From assembly GCA_041396245.1 (NCBI GenBank), contig JAWKYW010000014.1, positions 21,555-85,554 of the forward strand: a stretch of 64,000 bases of DNA. Direction: 5' to 3'. Made by a program: the position numbers and the translations under genes. The notes beneath the pieces were generated by a model, which had not been told where the DNA came from, did not search any database, and was given only the letters and a program-made list of their open reading frames with translations. Of this stretch, positions 39,096-46,713 are shown in pieces. The DNA is from Desulfobacillus sp041396245. Its GTDB lineage: Bacteria; Pseudomonadota; Gammaproteobacteria; Burkholderiales; Rhodocyclaceae. Within the stretch, counting starts at the first letter, position 1. Every line of letters begins with the position of its first letter.

Positions 39096-39485
39096 ATGGT
39101 GAATCGCATCAACAAATTGTTCGTGTTGTCAGCCGCAGTACTGATTGTTACGGCAATTACTGGTTGCGACGCCGCTCTTTCCCCTGAGGAAAAACGGGAG
39201 AAGGCCCGCGCCGCTGCTGGAATGGATGCATCTGTGACCGCCGTGATACTGGTATCTGCGGCGCGTTCATGTCAGGTCGTTGGTGTGGGTGACATCGATA
39301 AGTGTGTCCAGCTCAACGGCACCCTGATCGCGGATCAATCTGCCCAAATGCTGGCAAGCATGGCCGTGGATCGGCGAAAGGATTACTGGAGCAAATGCCA
39401 AGCTGACTTCGACCAGCAATACTGCAATCAACTAATCCAGCGAGCGGTAGCTATCGAATTGCGAAAACCGAGAACGTCGGAATAA
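39096..39485 (+). CDS. Cassette-encoded lipoprotein
   Basis: 129 residues with a lipoprotein signal: MVNRINKLFVLSAAVLIVTA then ITGC, lipidated Cys24. The mature part contains AAGMDASVTAVILVSAARSC, KCVQLNGTLIADQSAQML and DYWSKCQADFDQQYCN, with several cysteines that could form disulfides in the periplasm. No family recognised. First gene of the two-gene cassette D, 16 bp before the next gene. Its codon use and GC differ from the chromosomal neighbours. Confidence 0.75.
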   Translation: MVNRINKLFVLSAAVLIVTAITGCDAALSPEEKREKARAAAGMDASVTAVILVSAARSCQVVGVGDIDKCVQLNGTLIADQSAQMLASMAVDRRKDYWSKCQADFDQQYCNQLIQRAVAIELRKPRTSE

Positions 39486-39501
39486 TCTGGAAGCCACTCC
39501 A

Positions 39502-40065
39502 ATGCATATTGCTATCCTCGGATGGGGCTCTCTCCTCTGGGATGAAAAGCCCGAGTTTGACAACCAACATGGTCCGTGGGAATTCGACGGCCCGGAGCTA
39601 AGGATTGAGTTCTCCCGCATTTCTCAGACCCGTGGAGGTGCGCTGACGCTGGTGATTGACCCAGCCAATGGATCAATCTGCCACGTAGCGCACGCGAGAA
39701 GCAAGCGCCGAGACCCCGAAGATGCCATTTGCGATCTTCGGTCCCGCGAGGGAACAACAAGAGCAAACATTGGCATTCACTTTGCAGACGGCTCGCTAAA
39801 TCAATCCAAGGACCCAATCACGCTCACGGCTATTGCGACGTGGGCCAAAAGCAAGGGCGTTGATGTTGTTGTCTGGACTGATCTACCGTCCAACTTCCAA
39901 AAGGTATGCGGCAGCACCTTCTCTATTGCCAGCGCTGTCGCACATATCCGCGCTCTCGATGAGGGCGCGAAGTCAGGCGCTGCCGAATATGTGTGGCGAG
40001 CACCGGCTTTCGTAAATACGCCGTTGCGCTCAGCTCTACAAACAGAGCCATGGTTCAAGTCGTGA
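39502..40065 (+). CDS. Cassette-encoded hypothetical protein, GGCT-like start
   Basis: 187 residues beginning MHIAILGWGSLLWDEKPEFD. The 'GWGSLLW' start resembles gamma-glutamylcyclotransferase-like folds (Y/F-GSLxW), and I recall similar proteins in integron cassettes, but the rest (GGALTLVIDPANGSICHVAH; VDVVVWTDLPSNFQKVCG) does not let me assign an activity. Cytoplasmic. Its stop lies 1 bp before the attC, so the gene fits tightly in the cassette. Confidence 0.72.
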   Translation: MHIAILGWGSLLWDEKPEFDNQHGPWEFDGPELRIEFSRISQTRGGALTLVIDPANGSICHVAHARSKRRDPEDAICDLRSREGTTRANIGIHFADGSLNQSKDPITLTAIATWAKSKGVDVVVWTDLPSNFQKVCGSTFSIASAVAHIRALDEGAKSGAAEYVWRAPAFVNTPLRSALQTEPWFKS

Positions 40066-40066
40066 C

Positions 40067-40135
40067 GGCTAACCCTGCGGTCCACCGGACGCTGCGCGAT
40101 AAAGCCGCGCAGCGCCGGTGACCTCCACGTTAAAT
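40067..40135 (+). other. attC site of cassette D
   Basis: GGCTAAC (40067-40073) complements the cassette start TTAGCC (39056-39061). Arms GGTCCACCGGACGCTGCGCG and CGCGCAGCGCCGGTGACC pair with two extrahelical bases, the classic attC form. Crossover G40129/TTAAAT. The sequence after it returns to the region downstream of the threonine aldolase gene. Confidence 0.9.
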
Positions 40136-40156
40136 TTCCGCTCTGGGTTTCCTCCC

Positions 40157-40180
40157 CGCCGCCCCCCAGCAACTGACTTT
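40157..40180 (-). repeat. 24-bp dispersed motif, copy 10 (minus orientation)
   Basis: Reverse complement AAAGTCAGT, TGCTGGGGG, GCGGCG (one mismatch), 7 bp past the threonine aldolase stop. Part of the 165-bp direct repeat shared with 30222-30385. Confidence 0.72.
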
Positions 40181-40187
40181 CCCCGCC

Positions 40188-41213
40188 TCACGAACTCAGC
40201 TCCCGCAGGTCGGCGAGCAGGGCGTCGACGCTTTCCGGCTGGGTGTCCCAGGCGCACATGAGGCGGGCGCCGCCGGCGGCGATGAAGGTGTAGAAGCGCC
40301 AGCCGCGCTGGCGCAGCCCCTGCTGCACCTCGTCCGGCAGGGCGACGAAGACGCCGTTGGCTTCGACCGGGAAGAGCAGCCGGGCGCCGGGGATGGCGGC
40401 GAGGCCGGCCGCCAGCCGCTGCGCCATGGCGTTGGCGTGGGCGGCGTGGCGCAGCCAGGCGCCGCCTTCGAGCATGCCCAGCCACGGCGCGGAGAGGAAG
40501 CGCATCTTCGAGGCGAGCTGGCCGGCCTGCTTGCAGCGCCAGGCAAAGTCCTCGGAAAGCTTGCGGTCGAAGAAGACCACGGCCTCGCCCACCGGCAGGC
40601 CCATCTTGGTGCCGCCGAAGCAGAGTACGTCGACGCCGGCGCGCCAGGTGATCTCGGCCGGGGCGGCGCCGAGCGCGGCGACGGCGTTGCAGAAGCGCGC
40701 GCCGTCCATGTGCACGCGCAGCCCGTGGGCGTGCGCCAGCTCGGCGATGGCCGCCACCTCGGCGGGACGGTAGACGGTGCCGGCCTCGGTGGCCTGCGTC
40801 AGCGTCACCACGCGCGGCTTGGGGAAGTGGATGTCGCTGCGCCGCAGGATTGTCTCGCGCACGGCCTCGGGCGTCAGCTTGCCGCCCTCGCCGCGGACGG
40901 TCAGCAGCTTGGAGCCGTTGGAGAAGAATTCCGGCCCGCCGCATTCGTCCGTCTCGACGTGCGCCAGCTCGTGGCAGATCACGCTGTGGTAGCTCTGGCA
41001 GAGCGAGGCCAGCGCCAGCGAATTGGCGGCCGTGCCGTTGAAGACGAAGTAGATGTCGCAGTCGGTTTCGAACAGGGCGCGCAGGCGGTCGGAGACGCGC
41101 CGCGTCCAGTCGTCGTCGCCGTAGCCGGGGGCATCGCCGTCGTTGGCGGCGACGAGGGCCTGCAGGGCTTCGGGGCTGATGCCCGCGCAGTTGTCGCTGG
41201 CGAATTGCTGCAT
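40188..41213 (-). CDS. ltaE: Low-specificity L-threonine aldolase
   Basis: 341 residues. PLP enzyme cleaving threonine/allo-threonine to glycine and acetaldehyde. Motifs: MQQFASDNCAGISPEALQAL at the start, CDIYFVFNGTAANSLALASL, HVETDECGGPEFFSNGSKLL, HMDGARFCNAVAALG and DVLCFGGTKMGLPVGEAVVF, where Lys in GGTKMG is the PLP lysine. The ATG at 41213 is preceded by GGAGGTCCC, and upstream in-frame codons reach into the divergent TPR gene's leader. Its 3' end is duplicated at 30254-30385. The intact copy forms the right border of the island-like zone. Confidence 0.92.
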   Translation of the reverse strand: MQQFASDNCAGISPEALQALVAANDGDAPGYGDDDWTRRVSDRLRALFETDCDIYFVFNGTAANSLALASLCQSYHSVICHELAHVETDECGGPEFFSNGSKLLTVRGEGGKLTPEAVRETILRRSDIHFPKPRVVTLTQATEAGTVYRPAEVAAIAELAHAHGLRVHMDGARFCNAVAALGAAPAEITWRAGVDVLCFGGTKMGLPVGEAVVFFDRKLSEDFAWRCKQAGQLASKMRFLSAPWLGMLEGGAWLRHAAHANAMAQRLAAGLAAIPGARLLFPVEANGVFVALPDEVQQGLRQRGWRFYTFIAAGGARLMCAWDTQPESVDALLADLRELSS

Positions 41214-41308
41214 GGGACCTCCGTAAAGGGATGCAGGGGAAGCCACAAACATACCGCAAACCTCCGGCTGTTGGTAAAGTGCTGAGAGACGACCGAATCC
41301 GCCGCGCC

Positions 41309-41656
41309 ATGACCACACTCGACAACCTGCTGAAGCTCGTCGGCACGCCGCGCGACGGGGCGCTGCTGCGCTTTTCGCTCGGCAACGAATACCTGAAGGC
41401 GGGAGAGGCGGCGCAGGCGGCGGCGCATTTCCGCGCGGCGGTGGAGAAGGACCCGAAATACTCCGCGGCGTGGAAACTGCTCGGCAAGGCGCTGGCCGAG
41501 GCGGGGCAGGCGGCGGAGGCGCTGGCGGCCTACCGCGAGGGCATCGCCGTGGCCGAGGCCAGGGGCGACCTCCAGGCGGCGAAGGAGATGAAGGTGTTCG
41601 CGCGGCGCCTGGAGCGCGCCGATGCCGGCGGCAAGGACCCCGGCGCCGTCTCGTAG
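41309..41656 (+). CDS. Tetratricopeptide-repeat protein
   Basis: 115 residues: FSLGNEYLKAGEAAQAAAHF and AWKLLGKALAEAGQAAEALA are two TPR motifs (about residues 22-55 and 56-90), followed by EARGDLQAAKEMKVFARRLE. A small cytoplasmic scaffold with unknown partner; similar short TPR proteins are common in betaproteobacteria. It is divergent from ltaE with 95 bp between starts. The stop codon lies inside a 24-bp motif copy (41644-41667). Confidence 0.85.
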   Translation: MTTLDNLLKLVGTPRDGALLRFSLGNEYLKAGEAAQAAAHFRAAVEKDPKYSAAWKLLGKALAEAGQAAEALAAYREGIAVAEARGDLQAAKEMKVFARRLERADAGGKDPGAVS

Positions 41657-41667
41657 GGACTGACTTT
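41644..41667 (-). repeat. 24-bp dispersed motif, copy 11 (minus orientation)
   Basis: Reverse complement AAAGTCAGT, CCCTACGAG, ACGGCG. It contains the TPR gene's TAG stop (41654-41656) and lies 3 bp from the stop of the convergent flavin reductase remnant. Confidence 0.72.
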
Positions 41668-41670
41668 CGG

Positions 41671-41871
41671 CTACTTGATCCGCGAGGTCGTGCGCAGGGT
41701 CTTCCCCGCCACCATGAAATGCCCGCCGCCGCGGTGGTGCAGGGTGCGCGACGCCTTCGCCTTCGGATCGACCCAGGCCTTGACCACTTCCAGCACGAAG
41801 AAGTTGTAGTGGTTCATCAGCCGCGTGTCGACCACCTTGTCCGATGCGTTCGACCGGGGCTGCGGGCTCAA
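41671..41871 (-). pseudogene. C-terminal remnant of a flavin reductase-like gene
   Basis: 66 codons. LMNHYNFFVLEVVKAWVDPK and RTLHHRGGGHFMVAGKTLR match the end of flavin-reductase-domain proteins (FMN-binding split barrel), which are normally about 190 residues. The N-terminal two thirds is missing: upstream sequence is the ridA-like gene, whose stop overlaps this ATG by 4 bp. Either a fragment left by a deletion or a reused small ORF; a remnant is more likely. Confidence 0.7.
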
Positions 41872-42353
41872 TCCCTGAATTCGACTTCGCCTTCGATCTC
41901 GACCGGGATGTCGAAAGGCAGTTCGGCGAGCCCGACCGCGCTGCGTGCGTGGGCGCCGATCCCGGGGCCGAACAGGTCGAGGATGAGGTCGGAGAAGCCG
42001 TTGATGACGTTCGGCTGCCGGTTGAAGCCGGGCGCCGAGTTGACCATGCCGAAGACGCGCGTCCAGGCGGTGATGCGGTCGAGGTCGCCGAGCGCGCGCC
42101 GGAGGCTGCCCAGCATGGCGAGGGCGGTCAGGCGCGCGGCCGCATAGCCCTGTTCGACATCGAGCTCGCGGCCGAGCTTGCCCAGCGGCTGCGCCAGCGA
42201 GCCATCCGCGTTCTGCGGGCCGTGGCCGGAGATGAAGGCGCGGTTGCCCAGCAGCCTGACGAACCGGAAGGGCAGAACGACGCCCGGGGGAGGCTGGAGC
42301 GGCGGCGGCAGGACAAGCCCGAGCGCGGAGAGGCGTTCTTCAATTCCGGCCAT
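41868..42353 (-). CDS. RidA (YjgF/YER057c/UK114) family protein
   Basis: 161 residues. RLLGNRAFISGHGPQNADGS, LDVEQGYAAARLTALAMLGS, LGDLDRITAWTRVFGMVNSA and GIGAHARSAVGLAELPFDIP follow the RidA trimer fold, with the conserved Arg (AHARSAVG) that binds the substrate carboxylate. It belongs to the longer YjgH-like or 'RidA family' branch rather than archetypal 128-residue RidA. RidA hydrolyses reactive enamine/imine intermediates; this branch may differ. It ends in the flavin reductase remnant's start. Confidence 0.85.
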   Translation of the reverse strand: MAGIEERLSALGLVLPPPLQPPPGVVLPFRFVRLLGNRAFISGHGPQNADGSLAQPLGKLGRELDVEQGYAAARLTALAMLGSLRRALGDLDRITAWTRVFGMVNSAPGFNRQPNVINGFSDLILDLFGPGIGAHARSAVGLAELPFDIPVEIEGEVEFRD

Positions 42354-42448
42354 GGGCCCTCCCGGTCAATACGAGCATGCAATCCGAAAAATTGCAGTGG
42401 TCGGGACAAGGCACGATGTGGTGTCTCCCAGCGAAATGTCCAGCGGGT

Positions 42449-43825
42449 TCAGGCCTGCCCGGGCGGACTTTTTGCGGGGCCTTCCGGCCCGGGCTCGGAC
42501 TTGTGCGTCCGGGCAAGGAAGGCGTCGGCCAGGGTCTTGTAGAGCGGGCGCGGGCAGACCAGGCGCGAGGCGCCGCCGGCGATCAGGGCGGTGGCCATCA
42601 GCGGCAGCACCATGTTGTGGTTGTCGGTCATCTCGATGACGATGACGAAGGCGGTGATCGGCGCCCGCACGACGCCGGCGAAATAGCCGACCATGCCCAG
42701 CAGCACGACGGCGCCCTGCGGGGCGTAGGGCATCAACTGGGCGGCGTTGAGGCCGAAGCCGGCGCCCACCGCCAGCGACGGCGCGAAGATGCCGCCGGGG
42801 ATGCCGCTGACGTAGGAGACGACGGTCGCCAGCATCTTCAGCACGCCGTAGCCGGCCGGCAGCTCCTCGTACCCCTCGATGATGCGCGTGGCCTCCTCGT
42901 AGCCGGTGCCGTAGGTGGTGCTGCCGGAGGCGAGGCCGATGACGGCCAGCAGGAAGCCGCAGGCCGCGGCGAAGGCCACCGGCCGCTCGCGCATCGCCGT
43001 GCCGAGCCAGCCGGGCAGGCCGCGCGAGGTGGCGATGAGGATGCGGCTGAAGAGTCCGCCGAGCAGGCCGCCGCCGGCGCCGCACACCAGCACCGCGAGC
43101 CAGGCGTGGTCGAGCGGCAGGGAGGCCGAGGTATAGCCGAAATAGGTGTAGTCGCCGAGCAGCGCCAGCGAGAGCACGCCGGCGACGATGACGGCGGTGA
43201 GGATGGTGCCGCTGGTGCGCTGCTCGAGCGAGCGGCTCATCTCCTCGATGGCGAAGACGATGCCGGCCAGCGGCGTGTTGAAGGCCGCCGCCACGCCGGC
43301 CGCGCCGCCGGCGAGGATCAGGCCGTTCTGCATCTGCCGGCGGGAGTAGTGCATCAGCTTGCCCATGCCGTGCATGATGGCCGCGCCGATTTGCACCGTC
43401 GGCCCTTCGCGGCCGATCGAGGCGCCGCAGAGCATGCCGGCGAGCGAGAGGAGGATCTTGCCGAAGGCGATGCGCAGGGACAGCACCCGGTCGCGCACGG
43501 ATTCGTTCTCCAGGGCGGCGATGGTCTGGGGGATGCCGCTGCCCTGCGCGCCCTGGAAGAAGCGGCCCGTCACCCAGGCGATCGCCGCCAGCCCGAGCGG
43601 GGCGACCAGCAGCGGCAGGTAGGGCGAGAGTTCGACGAGGCGGTGGTGCAGGTTGTTGGCGTGCTCGGCGCCGACGGCGAAGAGGATGGCCGCCGCGGAG
43701 ACGCAGAGGGCGCCGCCCCAGAACAGCAGGCGGCGCAGCCAGAGGCGGGGCGAGAGCAGCTCGTGCCGCATCCGCTTCATCGACGGGGCCTGCATGGCCC
43801 GGCTCAGGCGTTCGCCGGCTTTCAT
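42449..43825 (-). CDS. ClC-family chloride channel/transporter
   Basis: 458 residues, inner membrane. The ion-selectivity motifs are all visible: QGSGIPQ (Ser of the central anion site), GASIGREGPTVQIGAA with the gating glutamate, and VSGIPGGIFAPSLAVGAGFG; GYFAGVVRAPITAFVIVIEM is also typical. The gating Glu permits either H+/Cl- exchange or gated channel function. No CBS domains follow, so it is the short prokaryotic form. The start may be 43825, 43795 or 43780. It is 35 bp downstream of glgB on the same strand. The C-terminus is basic and Pro-rich. Confidence 0.9.
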   Translation of the reverse strand: MKAGERLSRAMQAPSMKRMRHELLSPRLWLRRLLFWGGALCVSAAAILFAVGAEHANNLHHRLVELSPYLPLLVAPLGLAAIAWVTGRFFQGAQGSGIPQTIAALENESVRDRVLSLRIAFGKILLSLAGMLCGASIGREGPTVQIGAAIMHGMGKLMHYSRRQMQNGLILAGGAAGVAAAFNTPLAGIVFAIEEMSRSLEQRTSGTILTAVIVAGVLSLALLGDYTYFGYTSASLPLDHAWLAVLVCGAGGGLLGGLFSRILIATSRGLPGWLGTAMRERPVAFAAACGFLLAVIGLASGSTTYGTGYEEATRIIEGYEELPAGYGVLKMLATVVSYVSGIPGGIFAPSLAVGAGFGLNAAQLMPYAPQGAVVLLGMVGYFAGVVRAPITAFVIVIEMTDNHNMVLPLMATALIAGGASRLVCPRPLYKTLADAFLARTHKSEPGPEGPAKSPPGQA

Positions 43826-43860
43826 TCCTTTATCCGGTTCTTCCGTGTTTGCTACCGCGT

Positions 43861-45792
43861 TCAGGACGCGCCAGGCTTGAGGATGACGATGGCCAGCGGC
43901 GGCAGCGTCAGCGAGAGGGCGTGCGGATGCCCCTGGGCGCCGCTGCCGCCGGCCTCGGCGCCGCCCAGGTTGCCCGCGCCGCTGCCGCCATAGGCGGCGG
44001 CGTCGCTGTTGAGCACCTCGCGCCACCAGCCGCCGCGGGGCACGCCGACCCTGTAATCCCGGCGCGCCACCGGCGTGAAGTTGCACACCACCAGCAGGGT
44101 GTCCTCGGGCCGCCGGCCGCGGCGCAGGAAGCTCACCACGCTTTCCTCCCAGTCGTGGAAATCCACCCACTCGAAGCCGTCCGCCGAGAAGTCCCTTTCG
44201 AAGAGTGCGGCCTCGTTGCGGTAGCAGCGGTTGAGGTCGCCCATCCAGCGCATCAGGCCGGCGTGCAGCGGGTACTGCAGGACGTGCCACTCGAGGCTTT
44301 CCTCGTGCTGCCATTCGCGCCGCTGGCCGAATTCGCCGCCCATGAAGAGCAGCTTCTTGCCCGGGTGCGCCCACATCCAGCCGTAGAGCAGGCGCAGGTT
44401 GGCGAACTGCTGCCACTCGTCGCCGGGCATCTTGCCGATGAGGGCGCCCTTGCCGTGCACCACCTCGTCGTGGGAGAGCGGCAGGACGAAGTTCTCGGTG
44501 AAGGCGTACCAGATGCCGAAGGTGATGTGGTTGTGGTGATACTTGCGGAAGACCGGGTCCTGCCGGAAGAAATTCAGCGTGTCGTGCATCCAGCCCATGT
44601 TCCACTTCATGCCGAAGCCGAGGCCGCCGGCCCAGACCGGGCGCGAGACCATCGGCCAGGCGGTGGATTCCTCGGCGATGGTCTGCGTGTCGGGGTGGTC
44701 GCGGTACACCGCTTCGTTGAGGCCGCGCAGGAAGTGCATCGCGTCGAGGTTCTCGCGGCCGCCGTGGGGGTTGGGGATCCACTCGCCCTCGCTGCGGCCG
44801 TAGTCGAGGTAGAGCATCGAGGCGACGGCGTCCACGCGCAGGCCGTCGACGTGGTATTGGTCGAGCCAGAAAAGGGCACTCGAGGCGAGGAAGGCGCGCA
44901 CTTCGTTGCGGCCGTAGTTGAAGATGGAACTGCTCCATTCCGGGTGGAAGCCCTGGCGCGGGTCGGCGTGCTCGAAGAGGTGGGTGCCGTCGAAGAAGGC
45001 CAGCCCGTGCTCGTCGGCGGGAAAGTGCGAGGGCACCCAGTCGAGGATGACGCCGATGCCGGCCTGGTGCAGGGTGTCGATGAGGAACATGAAGTCCTGC
45101 GGCGTGCCGTAGCGCGCCGTCGGCGCGAAATAGCCCGTGCACTGGTAGCCCCAGGAGCCGTAGAAGGGGTGCTCCATCACCGGCAGCAGCTCGACGTGGG
45201 TGAAGCCGAGCTCGCGCACGTGGGCGGCAAGCAGCGGCGCGATCTCGCGGTAGGTGAGCGAGCGGTTGCCGTCCTCCGGCACCCGGCGCCAGGAGCCGAG
45301 GTGCACCTCGTAGATGGAGAGCGGGGCATCGAGCGCGTTGGCGCCGCGGCGGGACGCCATCCACTCGGCGTCCTGCCATGCATAGGCAAGGTCCCAGACG
45401 CGCGAGCCGGTGCGCGGCGGCAATTCGCTGCACACCGCGAAGGGATCGGCCTTGTCGACGCGGAAGCCGTGGTGGCGCGAAACGATGTGGTATTTGTAGC
45501 AGGCGCCGTGGCCGACGCCGGCGACGAAGCCCTCCCAGATGCCGGAGCCGTCCCAGCGCGGCAGCAGCGGGTGGGCGGCCTTGTCCCAGCCGTTGAAATC
45601 GCCCATCACCGAAACCGCTTCGGCGTTTGGCGCCCAGACGGCGAATTGCGTGCCGGCCCGGCCGTCGCGACTGATGAGGTGCGCCCCCAGCCGCCCGGCC
45701 AGCCGCACGTGGCTGCCTTCGCGCAGCAGGTAGATGTCGTGCTCGCCGAGCAGGCTGTGGGCGGCGACGGCGGTTTCGGCGACGGTGCTCAT
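43861..45792 (-). CDS. glgB: 1,4-alpha-glucan branching enzyme
   Basis: 643 residues from MSTVAETAVAAHSLLGEHDI. It makes alpha-1,6 branches in glycogen. N-terminal CBM48-like domain (GAHLISRDGRAGTQFAVWAP; GDFNGWDKAAHPL) and a GH13 catalytic barrel: DWVPSHFPADEHGLA, DGLRVDAVASMLYLDYGR (nucleophile Asp), EESTAWPMVSRP (acid/base Glu) and LPLSHDEVVHGKGAL (transition-state Asp). The C-terminal domain ends TLPPLAIVILKP. A longer start at 45903 would add 37 residues lacking family similarity. No other glg gene is in the window, so it is a stand-alone copy upstream of the ClC gene. Confidence 0.93.
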   Translation of the reverse strand: MSTVAETAVAAHSLLGEHDIYLLREGSHVRLAGRLGAHLISRDGRAGTQFAVWAPNAEAVSVMGDFNGWDKAAHPLLPRWDGSGIWEGFVAGVGHGACYKYHIVSRHHGFRVDKADPFAVCSELPPRTGSRVWDLAYAWQDAEWMASRRGANALDAPLSIYEVHLGSWRRVPEDGNRSLTYREIAPLLAAHVRELGFTHVELLPVMEHPFYGSWGYQCTGYFAPTARYGTPQDFMFLIDTLHQAGIGVILDWVPSHFPADEHGLAFFDGTHLFEHADPRQGFHPEWSSSIFNYGRNEVRAFLASSALFWLDQYHVDGLRVDAVASMLYLDYGRSEGEWIPNPHGGRENLDAMHFLRGLNEAVYRDHPDTQTIAEESTAWPMVSRPVWAGGLGFGMKWNMGWMHDTLNFFRQDPVFRKYHHNHITFGIWYAFTENFVLPLSHDEVVHGKGALIGKMPGDEWQQFANLRLLYGWMWAHPGKKLLFMGGEFGQRREWQHEESLEWHVLQYPLHAGLMRWMGDLNRCYRNEAALFERDFSADGFEWVDFHDWEESVVSFLRRGRRPEDTLLVVCNFTPVARRDYRVGVPRGGWWREVLNSDAAAYGGSGAGNLGGAEAGGSGAQGHPHALSLTLPPLAIVILKPGAS

Positions 45793-46038
45793 CCCCGCCG
45801 CCCAATCCGGCTTCCGGCCCGCTTCGGTTTCATGGGACAATTTGCTCGGAACAATTCGTTCGATCCAGGATTCAATCCATCCAGAAGGCAGAGTAGTGGA
45901 CATTGTAGTGTCAACCCGGCGATGCTTCTTCCCGGGCGGCATGTCCGGACAGGAAAGGCATTGCTCCATGCAGTTTATCGTGATTCCGGGAACCATCGTG
46001 ACGATCGGTGCCGCCGATGACGGCGGCGGGGTGGGGGC

Positions 46039-46713
46039 ATGACGGGTGCGGCGGGTGATATCAGCCTGCGCAATCTTGCGGAGGACGACATCGACCGGGT
46101 CATCGCCCTGCAGCGGCGGGTCTATCCGGACATGCCGTCCTACCGCCGGGAAAACCTCGCGTCGCAGTTGCGCGTCTTTCCGCAGGGGCAGTTCGTCGTC
46201 GAGCTGGGGGAGCGGCTCATCGGCGCGGCCAGCGCGCTGGTGGTGCTGTGGGACGACTACGGGCTGGATCACAGCTGGTCGGAAGTGACCGGGAACGGCA
46301 CTTTCGAAACGCACAACCCAGACGGCTACACGCTCTACGGCGCCGAGGTGTGCGTCGATCCCGAAATCCGCAAGCGCGGCGTCGGACACCTGCTCTATCA
46401 GGCGCGACGCCGCCTGTGCCGGGAGATGAACCTCAAGCGGATCATCGCCGCCGGCCGCCTGCCGGGCTATCACAAGCACGCCAGCGAGATGTCGGCCGAG
46501 CTGTATGCGCAGCGGGTGGTGTGGGGGGATTACTACGATCCGGTGCTGCGCTTCCAGATCGGGGAGGGCTTCCAGTACTGCGGCGTGATCCCGGGATATC
46601 TCCCCAGCGATGCCGACTCGCTCGGCAACGCCGCGCTGATCGTCTGGCTCAATCCGCGCTACAACCCGAAACGGCCGACCCTGTCGCCGCCGGAAATCAG
46701 GAGCCTCCGATGA
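46039..46713 (+). CDS. GNAT-family N-acetyltransferase
   Basis: 224 residues. ISLRNLAEDDIDRVIALQRR opens the fold; TLYGAEVCVDPEIRKRGVGH carries the acetyl-CoA pyrophosphate-binding pattern (R-x-x-G-V-G-x-L); LCREMNLKRIIAAGRLPGYH follows. The substrate is unknown. It overlaps the nitrilase-family gene by 4 bp (ATGA). In many bacteria the same two domains are fused in a single GNAT/carbon-nitrogen-hydrolase protein, so the split pair is probably one functional unit. Confidence 0.88.
   Translation: MTGAAGDISLRNLAEDDIDRVIALQRRVYPDMPSYRRENLASQLRVFPQGQFVVELGERLIGAASALVVLWDDYGLDHSWSEVTGNGTFETHNPDGYTLYGAEVCVDPEIRKRGVGHLLYQARRRLCREMNLKRIIAAGRLPGYHKHASEMSAELYAQRVVWGDYYDPVLRFQIGEGFQYCGVIPGYLPSDADSLGNAALIVWLNPRYNPKRPTLSPPEIRSLR

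Noticed and set aside
42449..45805. An 1118-codon minus-strand ORF joining the ClC channel and a glgB shadow
   Set aside because: The N-terminal 650 residues are Arg-rich translation of glgB in the wrong frame; ClC similarity starts at 43825.
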